The notes under the pieces are model-generated. The model ran no database searches. It was not told the DNA's origin and saw only the letters and a list, made by a program, of their open reading frames with translations. Of a stretch of 64,000 nucleotides of DNA, positions 1 to 10,223 are shown piece after piece (position 1 is the first letter of the stretch; the number at the start of each line of letters is the position of its first letter). Location: positions 1,302,001 through 1,366,000 of the forward strand of contig NZ_CP091139.2 of assembly GCF_021582895.2 (NCBI RefSeq). Direction: 5' to 3'. The position numbers and the translations under genes were made by a program. Origin of the DNA: Microbacterium elymi (lineage in GTDB: Bacteria; Actinomycetota; Actinomycetes; Actinomycetales; Microbacteriaceae).

Positions 1-1130
1 TTCGCCGCACTGCGCACGACGGCGGCGAGCACGCGCTGCACGCCCAGCCCCTCGGCGAACGTCGGATGCGGGTCGATGCCGTCATGCAGCGCCGCGACGA
101 GGTCGACGACCTGGTGGACGAACCCGTGCTCGTAGCCGAGCATATGGCCGGTCGGCCACCACGCCGCCATGTACGGATGCTCCGGTTCGGTCACGAGGAT
201 CTTCGCGAACCCCTGCCGGTCGGCGGGGGCGGTGCGGTCGTAGAACTGCAGGCTGTTGAGGTCTTCGAGGTCGAACGCGAGAGCCCCCTTGTCGCCCGAC
301 ACCTCGATCGTGAGCGCGTTCTTGCGCCCGGTCGCGAACCGGGTCGCCTCGAACGAGACGAGCGCTCCGCTCGACAGCCGGCCAGTGAAGATCGCGGCGT
401 CGTCGACGGTGACCTCGCCGTATCCGTCGGCGGCCACGCCGGAGAGCCCCGTTCCGGACCGCAGGCAGCGGGCGCTGCTTCACGATCGTCTCGAGGGTGC
501 CCGACACCGCCTCGACGGTCTGGCCGGTGACGAACTGGGCCATGTCGATGATGTGCGCGCCGATGTCGCCCAGCGCCCCCGAACCGGCGTGTTCCTTCTG
601 CAGCCGCCACGCCAGCGGCGCCTCGGGGTCGACGAGCCAGTCCTGACGGTACGCGGCCCGCACCTGCTGCACCGTCCCGATCGTGCCCTGGGCGATGAGG
701 TCGCGCAGGAACGTCACGGCCGGGACGCGACGGTACGTGAAGCCCACCATCGCCTTCGCGCCACGGTCGGCGGCACGCTCGGCCGCGGCGAGCATCGCCT
801 CGGCCTCCGCCACGGAGTTGGCGAGCGGCTTCTCGCAGAGCACGTGCTTGCCGGCTTCGAGTGCGGCGATCGCGATCTCGGCGTGCGAGTCTCCGGGCGT
901 GACGATGTCGACGACGTCGATGTCGTCGCGGGCGATCACCTCACGCCAGTCGGTCGCCGACTCGGTCCATCCCCAATGCGACGCGGCCTGGGCCACGGCA
1001 TCCGTATTCCTGCCGACCAGCACGCGCATCTCGATTTCTTCGGGCAGGTCGAACACCGCCGGCGCCTGCCGCCAGCCGACGGAGTGTGCGGCGCCCATGA
1101 AGCCGTACCCGATCATCGCCACCCGGAGGG

Positions 1131-1134
<4 letters not shown>
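1..1134 (-). CDS. Gfo/Idh/MocA-family oxidoreductase, 3' end off window
   Basis: NAD(P)-dependent oxidoreductase. Family members oxidise or reduce sugar hydroxyls; a relative (DgpA of gut strain PUE) makes 3-oxo-puerarin before C-glycoside cleavage. The Rossmann motif G9-Y-G-F-M-G14 and the EKP motif (E101-K102-P103, Lys usually catalytic) are visible. It is the last gene seen of the C-glycoside operon, and its ATG overlaps the stop of the preceding beta subunit (ATGA). The frame breaks once near 465-475, where one extra base fits best, then stays open through PEHPYMAAWWPTGHM (about 120-170) to the left edge, so the C-terminus is missing. Action on the glycoside C3 hydroxyl or on the released 3-keto sugar is inferred from context. 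Confidence 0.8.
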
Positions 1135-1546
<412 letters not shown>

Positions 1547-1560
1547 GATGTTCCTCGCTG

Positions 1561-2587
1561 TCAGGCCGGGACGATGGCGTCTTCGATCGCACGCCGCATG
1601 AGCGCGTCGCTGCTTCTTCACGAGCTCGATGGGATCCGCCTCGCCCAGGTCGCTGAACGCGTGCCCCTCCCACTCGCTGGAGAGGTATCCCTGGTAGCCG
1701 CCGGTCACGAACTGGCGCACGATGCGCGGGATGTCCATCGCGGGCTCGTCGCCGTTCGCGTCGATGTCATAGAACTTCGCGTGCACATGGAAGATCTGCG
1801 GCATGATGTCGAGCCACTCCTCCGGCGGCACCAGGCCGTGCATGTTGAACGCGAGGCGGGTGAAGGGGCCGAACCGCACCGGGTCGACGCCTTCGCCGCG
1901 CAGGTAGTCCTCGAACGCCTGATTGCGCACGTGCATCGGCTCGGGCCGGTGCCAGATCTCGTCCATCACGGGGAAGTGCCGCTCGTCGAGCCCCATCTTC
2001 GCCAGCTGCGTCGAGCAGCGTCGGCGACAGGCTGTGCATCGTCGACGAGAAGTCGGCGGTGAAGCCGAGGCGGTCGCTGCCGAGCTCGTCGTACATCTCC
2101 CGGATGCCGAGCACCACCGGGTCGTTCGGACCCTGGGGTGCGTGGATCTCGTAGCCGAGCTTCTGGTCGTACTCCTCGGCGAGGGCAGCAGCCGACGCAG
2201 GAGCTCCTTGCCGGCGGAGCGGATCACGACGCGCGTGAACCCGAGCGTGTGCGCGGTCTTCAGCTGCCGCGCGAGGAAGTCGTGCTCCTCGTCGGGCGTC
2301 ATGTCGCGGTCCTTGCGGCGGCCCATGTCGAGGTTGGTGCCGACCGCGCTGGGCTCCAGGCCGTACTTCTCGAGCGTGCCGAACCAGAGCTTCACGAACG
2401 CCCTGTCGACATCGGGATACGTGCGCAGCAGCTGGGCGATGTTGAACTCGACGCCGGGGCCGATGCCGTTCTCGGCGACGGCGGCGATGAGGGTCTCCGG
2501 CGTGTAGAGGCCCGCCGCGAACTCGCTCGTCATGGAGTAGAGCGTCGTGCCGAGCTTGATGCCCGTGCCGGCGATGGAATCGCTCAT
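1561..2587 (-). CDS. C-glycoside deglycosidase alpha subunit, second copy
   Basis: TIM-barrel (sugar phosphate isomerase/epimerase fold) alpha subunit, about 342 aa. Metal-ligand motifs of the family follow in order: GYEIHAPQG (Glu), GFTADFSSTMHS (Asp), IFHVHAKFYDID (His) and LSSEWEGHAFSD (Glu). The ATG overlaps the stop of alpha copy 1 (ATGA), and beta copy 2 follows after 14 bp. It is closer to the alpha half of the fused enzyme at 10224 (NLDMGRRKDRDMTPDEE versus NLDMGRRRDRDMTPDEE) than to its neighbour alpha 1, so the island holds two alpha subtypes. Three frame breaks lie near 2195, 2005 and 1612; all motifs survive on both sides, so these look like sequencing indels. Confidence 0.78.
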
Positions 2588-3738
2588 GCGCGTGCTCCTT
2601 CCGTGCGGGCGGCCGGTGTGCGCTCGTCGGCGCGGCCGGGGCTCAGCCACTGCGACAGCTGCGTGCGGGCGGCCGCCGCATCCGTCTCCATCCGGCTTCC
2701 GGCGTCTTCTGCCGCCGACCGCTGCACCGCCTGCTCGGCCGCGACGATGTCGAACGGGCTCTGCCAGTGGTTCCAGTGCCATCCCTCGTACTCGCTGGAG
2801 ATGGCGCCGTTGTAGCCGTTCTCGACGAGCAGGCGGATGAGGCCCCGCACCGGGACCGACGGCTCTTCGCCTGACTCGTCGATGCCGAAGAACTTGCCGT
2901 GCACGTGACGGATCCAGGGCATGATCTCGAGCCAGTCGTCGACGCGCGCGGGACCGAACAGCCCCGTGCCGTTGATCCCGAAGTCGATGCCGAGATCGGG
3001 CCGGCCGTTCTCGGCGCCGAGGGCGATGAAGCGGCCGAAGCGCTGTCCGTGCTCGGCCTGGTCGGCGGGCGGCCCCGCCCGGTAGAACTCGTCCCACAGC
3101 GCGACGACCTCCGACAGCAGCTCGTCGGACGCCCCGCGGCGACGGTAGGCCTCGATGAGCGACGGGGCGAACCCCGTGGTGGTCGCCCCCCAGTCGGCGG
3201 TGAAGCCCAGGAAGGGAGATCCGACCTTCTCGTACCGATCGCGCAGCGCGAGGATGCGGGGGTGGGAGGCGTATTGGTCGGCGTGCACCTCGAGGGCGAG
3301 CGTGACGCCGTAGCGCTCGGCGACCGGGGCGAGCCGCTCCATCGAGTCGGGCTCGATCGAGATCTGCACGCGGGCGATCGGGAACCCGAGCTTGGCCGCC
3401 GCCTCGATCTGCCGACGCATGTACTCGACGAGCTCGTCCTGGTTCAGCAGCCGGTCGCGGTGGATGCCGATGTCGGCGTTGATCGCCAGCGAGGTCTGCA
3501 CGAGCCCGACCTCGTCGACGAGATCGCGGAAGCGCCCGGCGAAGGAGTCGTCGACCGCCGGGAACCCGCGGAAGCTGGAGAAGCCGATGATCTCAAGGCC
3601 CGGGCCGTTGCCGTCGGCGGCGACCTTGCGGATCAGTCCCTCGAGGTCGTACTCGCGGCCGTGGAACGCCCGCGTGAAGCTGTAGAGCGTGACGCCCTGG
3701 ATGGGAGTGCCCAGCGTGGAGGTGCTGAGGCCGGTCAT
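2584..3738 (-). CDS. C-glycoside deglycosidase alpha subunit, first copy
   Basis: TIM-barrel alpha subunit of a CarB/DfgA-like C-C bond-cleaving deglycosidase, 384 aa with an unbroken frame. Likely divalent-metal ligands are E150 (LALEVHADQ), D182 (GFTADWG), H280 (IRHVHGKFFGID) and E316 (SSEYEGWHW), the standard site of this fold. The known reaction acts on a 3-keto C-glycoside and needs the beta subunit. The gene overlaps the beta subunit upstream and alpha copy 2 downstream by ATGA, so translation is coupled. About 50 C-terminal residues after the last motif (from about 330) are rich in Ala, Glu and Arg and have no visible fold. A generic xylose-isomerase-like epimerase is the alternative, but the adjacent beta subunit argues against it. 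Confidence 0.82.
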   Translation of the reverse strand: MTGLSTSTLGTPIQGVTLYSFTRAFHGREYDLEGLIRKVAADGNGPGLEIIGFSSFRGFPAVDDSFAGRFRDLVDEVGLVQTSLAINADIGIHRDRLLNQDELVEYMRRQIEAAAKLGFPIARVQISIEPDSMERLAPVAERYGVTLALEVHADQYASHPRILALRDRYEKVGSPFLGFTADWGATTTGFAPSLIEAYRRRGASDELLSEVVALWDEFYRAGPPADQAEHGQRFGRFIALGAENGRPDLGIDFGINGTGLFGPARVDDWLEIMPWIRHVHGKFFGIDESGEEPSVPVRGLIRLLVENGYNGAISSEYEGWHWNHWQSPFDIVAAEQAVQRSAAEDAGSRMETDAAAARTQLSQWLSPGRADERTPAARTEGARA

Positions 3739-4139
3739 GCCGCCACCTCCCGCGCGAGCGTCATCGTCTTGGTGTCGCGCTCCTCGATGTGGAGCACCTC
3801 CCGGTCGCCGATCACGATGTACGGGATGTAGAGGGTGAGGCCGACTGTCACCTCGTGCTCCGCAGCGGGCGCGAGGGCGACCTCGCCGGAGAGCACGGCG
3901 GAGTCGAGGGGGAACCACCACTGCTCGGTGTCGTCGACCATCTCGGCGAAGGTGAACGTCTTGCCGTTCATCTCCCACCGGAGGGTCTCGGCCGGCGCCG
4001 TCGCGCCGTCGACCGTCAGGCTGGCGCCGGCGATACAGGATGCCGGAAGCGCCCGGTACCACGGGATGCGCACTTCGACCGACGTGCGCGTGCTGTCGCT
4101 GGTGAGGGTGCCCTGCTCGATGATGCGATCGGGGATCAC
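3735..4139 (-). CDS. C-glycoside deglycosidase beta subunit, first copy
   Basis: Beta subunit partner of the alpha subunit just downstream, about 134 aa. Visible family motifs are VRIPWYRALPASC near residue 26, EMNGKTFTFAEM, and VGLTLYIPYIVIGDREVL near the end. I chose the GTG at 4139 because a GGGAGG ribosome site sits 6-7 bases upstream (4146-4151); an in-frame GTG at 4148 would overlap that site. This is the first gene of the minus-strand run beta-alpha-alpha-beta-oxidoreductase (4139 to 1). About 40 bp upstream lies an inverted repeat (4176-4199) that recurs at 49857. No enzyme active site is expected in this subunit; in the family it completes the pocket of the alpha subunit. Confidence 0.82.
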   Translation of the reverse strand: MIPDRIIEQGTLTSDSTRTSVEVRIPWYRALPASCIAGASLTVDGATAPAETLRWEMNGKTFTFAEMVDDTEQWWFPLDSAVLSGEVALAPAAEHEVTVGLTLYIPYIVIGDREVLHIEERDTKTMTLAREVAA

Positions 4140-4175
4140 GGCATCCACCTCCCTACTTCTTCTATGTTCCTACAC

Positions 4176-4199
4176 ATTAATGTCTCTTTTCGACATAAG
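4176..4199. promoter_or_regulatory. Inverted-repeat operator upstream of the C-glycoside operon
   Basis: A-T rich inverted repeat with arms ATGTC (4180-4184) and GACAT (4192-4196) separated by 7 bases, extended outward as TTA/TAAG. It lies about 40 bp upstream of the beta-subunit start. A copy with the same arms and the same 7-base gap lies at 49857-49879. The right arm also carries the CATAAG element seen at three other promoters. The bound regulator is unknown. Confidence 0.6.
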
Positions 4200-4238
4200 C
4201 AAACGGCGTTCACCCGGCGGCGGTCAGCGAGGGGCGCC

Positions 4239-5781
4239 TCATCGCCCGAGCTCCTGGGCGATCCGTCGGGCACCGCGCACCGCGAGCGCGACGGAGGTGA
4301 GCGTCGGGTTGCAGGCGGTGGCGGTCGGGATGACGCCGTTTCCGGCGACGAACACCCCCGGCGCCTGCCAGACCTCGCTGTCGGGGCCGCAGACGCTGCG
4401 CCCGTCGTCGGTCTCGCCCATCCGCACGCTGCCCTGATAGTGCAGCGACGCACCGAACGGCATCGTGAACGGGCGCTCGTCGATCGGCTCCCCCACGGCC
4501 TTCCCCCAGCGCACGATCTGCGCCCGGCCCCGTTCGAGCATCTTGTGATCGCGCTCGGTGAGCCGATAGCGGATGCTCATCGCGGGCATGCCGTACGCGT
4601 CGGTCTTCTCGTCCGAGAACTCCACCCGGTCGTCCCACTGCAGGTCCTTCGCCGTGAAGAGCCCGAGCCCGACGATCGTGCCGGGCGCCGCGGGGTCGTC
4701 CTCGGCGAGTGGCACCGGCGAGGCGTCCAGCTTGCATGATCTGTCCGTGGAACGGCTCGGCGTCGGTGAACGGCACCCAGCTGACGCCGCTCTGCTCGCT
4801 GAGCGAGCCGCCGACGACGTCGTGCTCGTCGGACTGCCCCACGGGCGCGCGGTGCGACGGTGATGCGGCGTCGCGGATGCGTGCCGCGAAGACGATCTGC
4901 GATTGGTCGTTGAGCATCCGGCCGAGGGCTGCAGGGCGGATGCCCGACGCCCACAGCACCTGCGGGGTGCGCAGCGCATCGGCCGCCACGACGACAAAAC
5001 GCGCCCGCACCTCGTGGACTGCCCCCGTACGCAGGTCGCGCACCTCGACGCCCGCCGCGCGCCCGTCGTTCAGGAGGACGCGTGTGACGAGCGACTCGTC
5101 GCGCAAGGCGAAGCGCGGGTTGTCACGGGTGACGTCGCCGAGGACGACGTCGGATCCCGACCAGACGAGGCCGCCGTCGAGACGGCGGTGCACTGCAAGC
5201 GGCATCTTCTGCACCCGGCGGTCGGGGGCGCGCGAGTCGTCGACCTGGGCGGCAAGGCGCTCGCGGACGAGGTCGGTGTACGGTGCGCCGTCGAACGCGT
5301 CGGTCGTCACGCCGAGCAGCCGGTCGCCCTCGTCGAGAAGCTCGTCGAGATCGTCGAGGAAGCCGATCCTCTCGCTGTCGCCCGGCCGCGGGCAGGCTCC
5401 CGTCCAGTGGGCGCCCATGCCGCCGACGTTGCTGGAGAACGCGGCGACGGGAAGGCCGTCCTCGTCCGGCGAGGCGTAGCCCTCCGCCAGGAGGTAGGTG
5501 CCGGGGCGCGCCATCCGGTCGCCGGACTTCACCGCGCCCGGGGAGTCCACCGTGGCGGCGCCCGCTCCCGGCCCCTCGGACCGCTCCTGGGCGCGGGCGC
5601 GAGCCGTGGCATCCACGATGTTCTTCACGTGCGCCCCCGGCGGATCTGACACCGTGGGGCCCACCTCGAACATCGCGATCGTGGCCTCGGGGGCGCGTTC
5701 GCTGAGGATGCGGGCATAGGCGGCCCCGGTGGGACCGCTGCCGACGATCGCAACGTCGACAGACGCGGGGTAGCGGTTCAT
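4239..5781 (-). CDS. GMC-family FAD oxidoreductase, CarA-like glycoside 3-oxidase
   Basis: Flavoprotein of the glucose-methanol-choline family, 513 aa after removing one inserted T at 4730-4735. The FAD motif G14-S-G-P-T-G19 is present, and the C-terminal GMC region holds the usual catalytic pair, H447 (in HYQGSVRMG) and N491 (in TATACNPT), spaced 44 residues as in pyranose oxidases. CarA of Microbacterium oxidises the C3 hydroxyl of C-glycosides such as carminic acid, giving the substrate of the alpha/beta deglycosidase. Its position directly upstream of the deglycosidase operon supports that role. ATG start with AGGAG upstream. It could also oxidise free sugars or O-glycosides. Confidence 0.82.
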
Positions 5782-5844
5782 GGGTCTCCTGTTCAGAACA
5801 TCGGGTGGTCGTGGGCGGCATGCGTGGGGACCCGCTCGAGCACG

Positions 5845-6681
5845 TCAGCCCTTGAGCCCGCCGGCGAAGCCCTGGATGAACTTCTTCTGCGCGAACAGGT
5901 AGAACAGCAGGATCGGGATCATCGAGATGATGACGATCGCGAAGATCGAGTTCCACTTCGACACGAGCGAGCCGATGAAGAAGTACATCGAGACCGGAAG
6001 TGTCTGGTTCTCGGACCCGCCGAGGAAGATCAGCGAGGTGAAGAAGTCGTTCCAGATGATCAGGCCGGCCAGGATCGCCACCGTTCCCGTCGCCGGCGAG
6101 ATCAATGGCAGAACGATGCGGAAGAAGATCTGCGTGCGGCTGGCTCCGTCGATCGCGGCTGCCTCTTCGTACTCGGTGCCCAGCCCCCGGAAGAACCCGG
6201 CATACAAGAAGATCGACAGCGGCAGCATCATGCCCGTGTACAGGACGATCATGCCCCACACCGACCCGGTCAGGCCGATCGCCCGCGCGCCGATGTACAA
6301 CGGCACAGTGCCCAGCTGCGTCGGAAGGATGATCGCTATCAGGAACAGGTAGTACACCGCGCGAGACCATCGGCGGGTGGACCGCGAGATCACGTATCCG
6401 GTCAGAGCGCCCAGCACGACGAGGCAGAGGATCGACCCCGCGGTCATGATGATGCTGTTGACCAGACCCATCAGGATGTTCGCGTTGCCCTGGCCGTTCA
6501 GGGCGGACGCAAAGCTCTCCAGTGACGGATGCTGCGGCCATGACAGCGGCGAGGTGGTGTAGATCTCGCTGTCGGGCTTGAGCGCTATCGCGATCAGGAA
6601 GTAGAACGGCAGCAGGAAGATGAGGGCGAGCACCCACAGGGATACCTCGCGCAGTGCGGTCAGCTTCGTGTAACGGAACAC
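5845..6681 (-). CDS. Sugar ABC transporter permease, MalG type
   Basis: Inner-membrane permease of a carbohydrate (CUT1-like) ABC importer, 278 aa, with an N-terminal membrane segment (LWVLALIFLLPFYFLIAIAL) and about six segments in all. The EAA loop that contacts the ATPase reads EEAAAIDGASRTQIFFRIVL near residues 170-190. It follows the MalF-type permease by 3 bp and the binding protein further upstream. No ATPase gene is present in this cluster; such importers in actinobacteria often use a shared MsiK-type ATPase elsewhere, which is inference here. The substrate is probably the glycoside or its sugar, judged from the adjoining oxidase and deglycosidases. Confidence 0.88.
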   Translation of the reverse strand: MFRYTKLTALREVSLWVLALIFLLPFYFLIAIALKPDSEIYTTSPLSWPQHPSLESFASALNGQGNANILMGLVNSIIMTAGSILCLVVLGALTGYVISRSTRRWSRAVYYLFLIAIILPTQLGTVPLYIGARAIGLTGSVWGMIVLYTGMMLPLSIFLYAGFFRGLGTEYEEAAAIDGASRTQIFFRIVLPLISPATGTVAILAGLIIWNDFFTSLIFLGGSENQTLPVSMYFFIGSLVSKWNSIFAIVIISMIPILLFYLFAQKKFIQGFAGGLKG

Positions 6682-6684
6682 GGT

Positions 6685-7645
6685 TCAGGCCTCCTCGGGG
6701 CGCCCTGAGGTCAGCCGCTGCTGGATGACGGCGAACACCAGGATGATCAGGGCGAGCAGCAGCGCCAGCGCGGCTCCGTAGCCGAAGTTGCCGAGCGAGA
6801 AGGCCTGCTTGTACACCTGCGTGGCCAGCGTCTCGGTCGCGCCGGCCGGCCCACCGTTGGTCAGCGCCATGATCTGGTCGAAGACGCGCAAGCCCGTTCA
6901 CGATCCCCAGCGTGGTCGCGATGGCGACGGCCGGCCGGATCGCCGGCAGCACGACATGCCAGAAACGCTGCCAGAGGTTTGCGCCGTCGATCGCGGCGGC
7001 CTCTTCGATCTCCGGTGGGACAGATGCGAGCCCGGCCATGTAGATGACCATCGTGAACCCGGTCTGCTGCCAGACCAGGACCACCAGCACCGCCCAGATC
7101 GCCAGATTGGGGTCTGCCAGCCATGGCCGCACCCACGCCTGGAGACCGACGGCGGTGAGCACCGCGTTGATCGGGCCGTTGAAGTCGAAGATGAACTTCC
7201 AGATGTATGAGACGGCCAGCGGGCTGAGCACCGCCGGCATGAAGAACAGCACCCGCAGGGCATAGCGGGTCTTCACGAGCCGGTTCAATCCGAGCGCGAT
7301 CCCGAGGCCGATGACGTTCGTGAGGATCACCGACGTGATGGCCAGGAACAGCGTGTTGCCCAGCGCGCCGATCTTCGCCGGATCCTGGAAGATCGTCACG
7401 AAGTTCTCGAACCCGATCCAGTGGAACGTGCCGATGCCGGTCCAGTCCGTGAACGCGAAAGCGCCACCCACCGTGGTGGCCACGTAGTGGATGCCGAGCA
7501 CGAGCACGACTCCGGGCAGTGCCCACCACCAGTGTCCGAACCGCAGCACGCCGGGACGCCGTGGCGTGCTGTTGGGGCGGCGTCCCCTCTGCTTGCGCTT
7601 CGGGACGATCACCGCCTCGGTTTCGGAATAGATCGTCGTGCTCAT
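6685..7645 (-). CDS. Sugar ABC transporter permease, MalF type
   Basis: Second membrane component of the same importer, 319 aa after correcting one inserted A at 6888-6893 (rev. comp. IVNGLRVFDQIMALTNGGP is restored). It has a basic cytoplasmic N-terminus (PKRKQRGRRPN), a first membrane segment near residues 40-60 and an EAA loop EEAAAIDGANLWQRFWHVVL. FDQIMALTNGGP after the loop is typical of MalF-like CUT1 permeases. It lies 3 bp ahead of the MalG-type gene and 80 bp after the binding-protein gene; that gap holds a strong hairpin (7680-7717). Confidence 0.88.
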
Positions 7646-7679
7646 GTCCTCGCCAATCCCTGCATCGTCGTGTCGCCCA

Positions 7680-7717
7680 GGTCGTCACCCGGGTGAGCCT
7701 TCCCCCGGGTGACGACC
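7680..7717. terminator. Intercistronic hairpin between binding protein and permease
   Basis: Perfect 14-bp inverted repeat: left arm GGTCGTCACCCGGG (7680-7693), 10-base loop, right arm 7704-7717. It begins 9 bases after the binding-protein stop and ends before the permease start at 7645. There is no T tract, so it is more likely a partial terminator or 3' mRNA-stabilising structure that sets the usual excess of binding protein over permease. Confidence 0.6.
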
Positions 7718-7725
7718 GACCGTCG

Positions 7726-8998
7726 CTACCCCCAGGCCTTGTCCATGTCAGCCAGGACCTGGTCCACGGTCTTCTGCCCGGTCAGCAGTCCCTGCACCCC
7801 AGCGCCGAGCGCGTCGTAGACGGCGGCATTCGACCAGCTGGAGTTCGGAAGCGGGACGAAGTCGCCGTTGTTGACGATGTCGGCCACCGGAGCGAACGGC
7901 GTGCTCGAGAGGTCCTCGCCGAGGGGGAGTGCGCCCGCGGCTTTGGCGAACACCTTCTGCCCGTCGGCCGTGGTCGCCCACTCGACGAACTTGCTCGCAG
8001 CAGGGTTGTCCTTCGACTTCTTCGAGAGCGAGAGCGCGTAGTCGGCGCCGGCAATGCCGAATGCCTTGCCACCCGCGGCGGGCGGCATCGCCTCGATCAC
8101 GAAGTCCTGGTCTGGCGCGCTCTGCTTCAGGTCAGAGGCCGAGCCGCTGGGGATGAACGCCGCCAGCGAGGTGCCCTGGAGCACGTTCGAGGTGATGGCG
8201 TCGAAGCCGGCACCCTCCACCCCCTTCTGGAAGCAGCCCGCCTTGTTCATGTCGACAATGTCGTTGAGCGTGTCCTTCCAGCCCTGCGTATCGGCGAACG
8301 TCGTCTTGCCGGTGGCGCGGTCCTCGTTCCACGTCGGGGTTTCGGCGTACACCCGGGTCGCCGAGATCGACATTGCCATCAGCCCCGTGTTCGGCGGCAT
8401 GGAACCGGCCAGCACGAACATCGACTTGCCATTCGATGCCAGGTCCTTGCAGGTGCTGAGCATCCCCGCCCAGTCGGTTGGATAGGTCACTCCGGCCGCC
8501 TTGGCGGTGGTGTCGTTGAGCACCGAGCCTACGAAGGTCAGTCCGAGCGCGACGCCGAACGTGTTGCCGCCGTCCTGGAACTGGGACTCGGATCCGTTCG
8601 GGATCGTCTTGGCCGCCGCGTCGCCCAGGGGTGCGAGCAACCCCGCCTTGGCGAGGGTGACAGTGCTGTAGGTCTGCCCGACGCCGGGCGCGGTTTGGAA
8701 CACGTCCGAGGCGTTGCCCGCGTTCAGCTTGCGTCGTCACGGTCTGACCGTAGGAGTCGTTCGGGACCTCGTTCAGAGTGATCTTGACGTCGGGGTTCGC
8801 CTTCATGTACGCCTCGGCGAGCGCCTTGTACGGCGTCTCGACGGCGCTGTTGGTGACGGCGTACGACAGCGAGAACCCGGTCGATCCTCCGTTGCCGTCG
8901 CCGCTGCCGCCGGAGCAGCCGGCGAGGACGAGTGCACCGGCAGCCGCGGCGGCGACGAGACCGCTCCGGACCACGTGGGAGCGATGATGCTGTGACAT
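7726..8998 (-). CDS. Sugar ABC transporter substrate-binding lipoprotein
   Basis: Extracytoplasmic binding protein of the CUT1/MalE-like class, 423 aa after removing one inserted T at 8727-8732 (TVTTQLNAGNASDVF is restored). It has a signal peptide with lipobox LVLAG-C28, followed by a Ser/Gly-rich linker. The protein begins the minus-strand transport operon and is divergent from the LysR gene at 9219. The C-terminal DQVLADMDKAWG tail is typical for this class. The ligand cannot be read from sequence; a plant glycoside or an oligosaccharide fits the neighbours. Confidence 0.87.
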
Positions 8999-9090
8999 GA
9001 TGCAAGCCTTTCTGACTTCATTGTCGGCGGCGCGTTCGGGAGAGAGACCGTGCCGTATGCATCAGTATGACCGAGATGCGCCCGAATTAC

Positions 9091-9119
9091 ACATAAGATT
9101 CTTCGATATGCAGCATAAG
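9091..9119. promoter_or_regulatory. Paired CATAAG elements between binding protein and LysR
   Basis: ACATAAG (9091-9097) and GCATAAG (9113-9119) are direct repeats 22 bp apart, about two helical turns, in the 220-bp divergent region 8999-9218. The second copy forms part of ATATGCAGCATAA, a near palindrome. The same element is found at 4193, 11769/11790 and 15464. They are candidate binding sites for the LysR protein encoded at 9219. I see nothing else notable in this intergenic region. Confidence 0.5.
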
Positions 9120-9218
9120 TGGCGGCGGATCGCATATCGCTGGGGTCGATGCGACCTCCTCACGGCATAGGCGCTGCTGATAGATTCTCTCTACCTGCAC
9201 CCGGAGGATCTCGACGAC

Positions 9219-10175
9219 GTGGCCGATCACACCTTGCTCTCCCGACTCGATCTGAACCTGCTCGTCTCGCTTGATGCGCTTCTCACCGAGCGCAAGCGTC
9301 ACCCGCGCCGCCGAACGGCTTGCATCTGAGTCAGCCGGCCCTGAGTGCATCGCTGGCCAGGTTGCGCACGCACTTCGGCGACCCGATCCTCGCCCGGCGC
9401 GGGAACACTTATGAACTGACCCCGTTCGCGTTGCGGCTCGCCGATCACACCACGACCGCTCTGGAGGCGGCGCGCCGTGTCTTCGAGAGCCAGGCCACAT
9501 GGGAACCGAGTGAGTCGGTGCGTGAGTTCTCGATCTACGGCTCCGACTACGGGTTCACGACGGTCGGGCGCGTCGTCTCGACGCTGGCGGCCGAGCGCGC
9601 TCCCGGTGTGCGCTTCCGCTTCATGCTCGCACAATCCGGTCGTGGTGGAGGACGCCGCCAACAGGTTGCGCTCGGTCGACGGCATGGTGATCCCCCACGG
9701 CATCCTCAGCGACCTGCCCTACGTCGACCTCTGGCACGACGACTGGGTCGCCATCGTCGCGAGAGACAACGACGACGTCGGCGACGCCCTCTCCCAGGAG
9801 GAGTTGGAACGGATGCCGTGGGTCATGAACTACCAGACGCGGTCGGCCTTCACCTCTGCCGAACGGCAGGTGCAGCAGCTCGGCATCGAGCCGCACGTCG
9901 AGGTGGTCGTGGAAAGCTTCCTGGCGATGCCGCACTTCATCGCCGGCACCGGTCGGGTCGGAATCATCCAGTCTGCGCTGGCGCCCCTGGCCGAGCGGAT
10001 CGGCGAGGTGCGGAGAGTCGGGCTGCCGTTCGCACCCACGTCGCTGGTGAACGCGCTGTGGTGGCATCCCGTGCACAGTCGCGATCCCGAGCACGCCTGG
10101 ATGCGCGAGCTGTTCGCCGAGGCCGGGAGCATCGTCACTCGCCAGCTGACTGAAGACAGACCGCAGCCGGGTTGA
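9219..10175 (+). CDS. LysR-family transcriptional regulator
   Basis: LysR-type activator, about 317 aa. The winged helix-turn-helix is near residues 10-65 (RAAERLHLSQPALSASLARL) and the effector domain follows. GTG at 9219 is chosen because GGAGG lies at 9203-9207 and the product begins VADHTLLSRLDLNLLVSLDALL, typical of the NodD/TdcA-like group. Two inserted bases (9292-9297 and 9318-9323, both GCAGC-type) break the helix-turn-helix, and a third indel lies near 9635; the motifs are continuous once corrected. It is divergent from the sugar importer and is a good candidate regulator of the CATAAG promoters in this part of the island. Confidence 0.8.
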
Positions 10176-10223
10176 GCCGATGACCGAGCCCGAGCTGCGA
10201 CTGAGCCCGGCTCCGAGGGCCGC

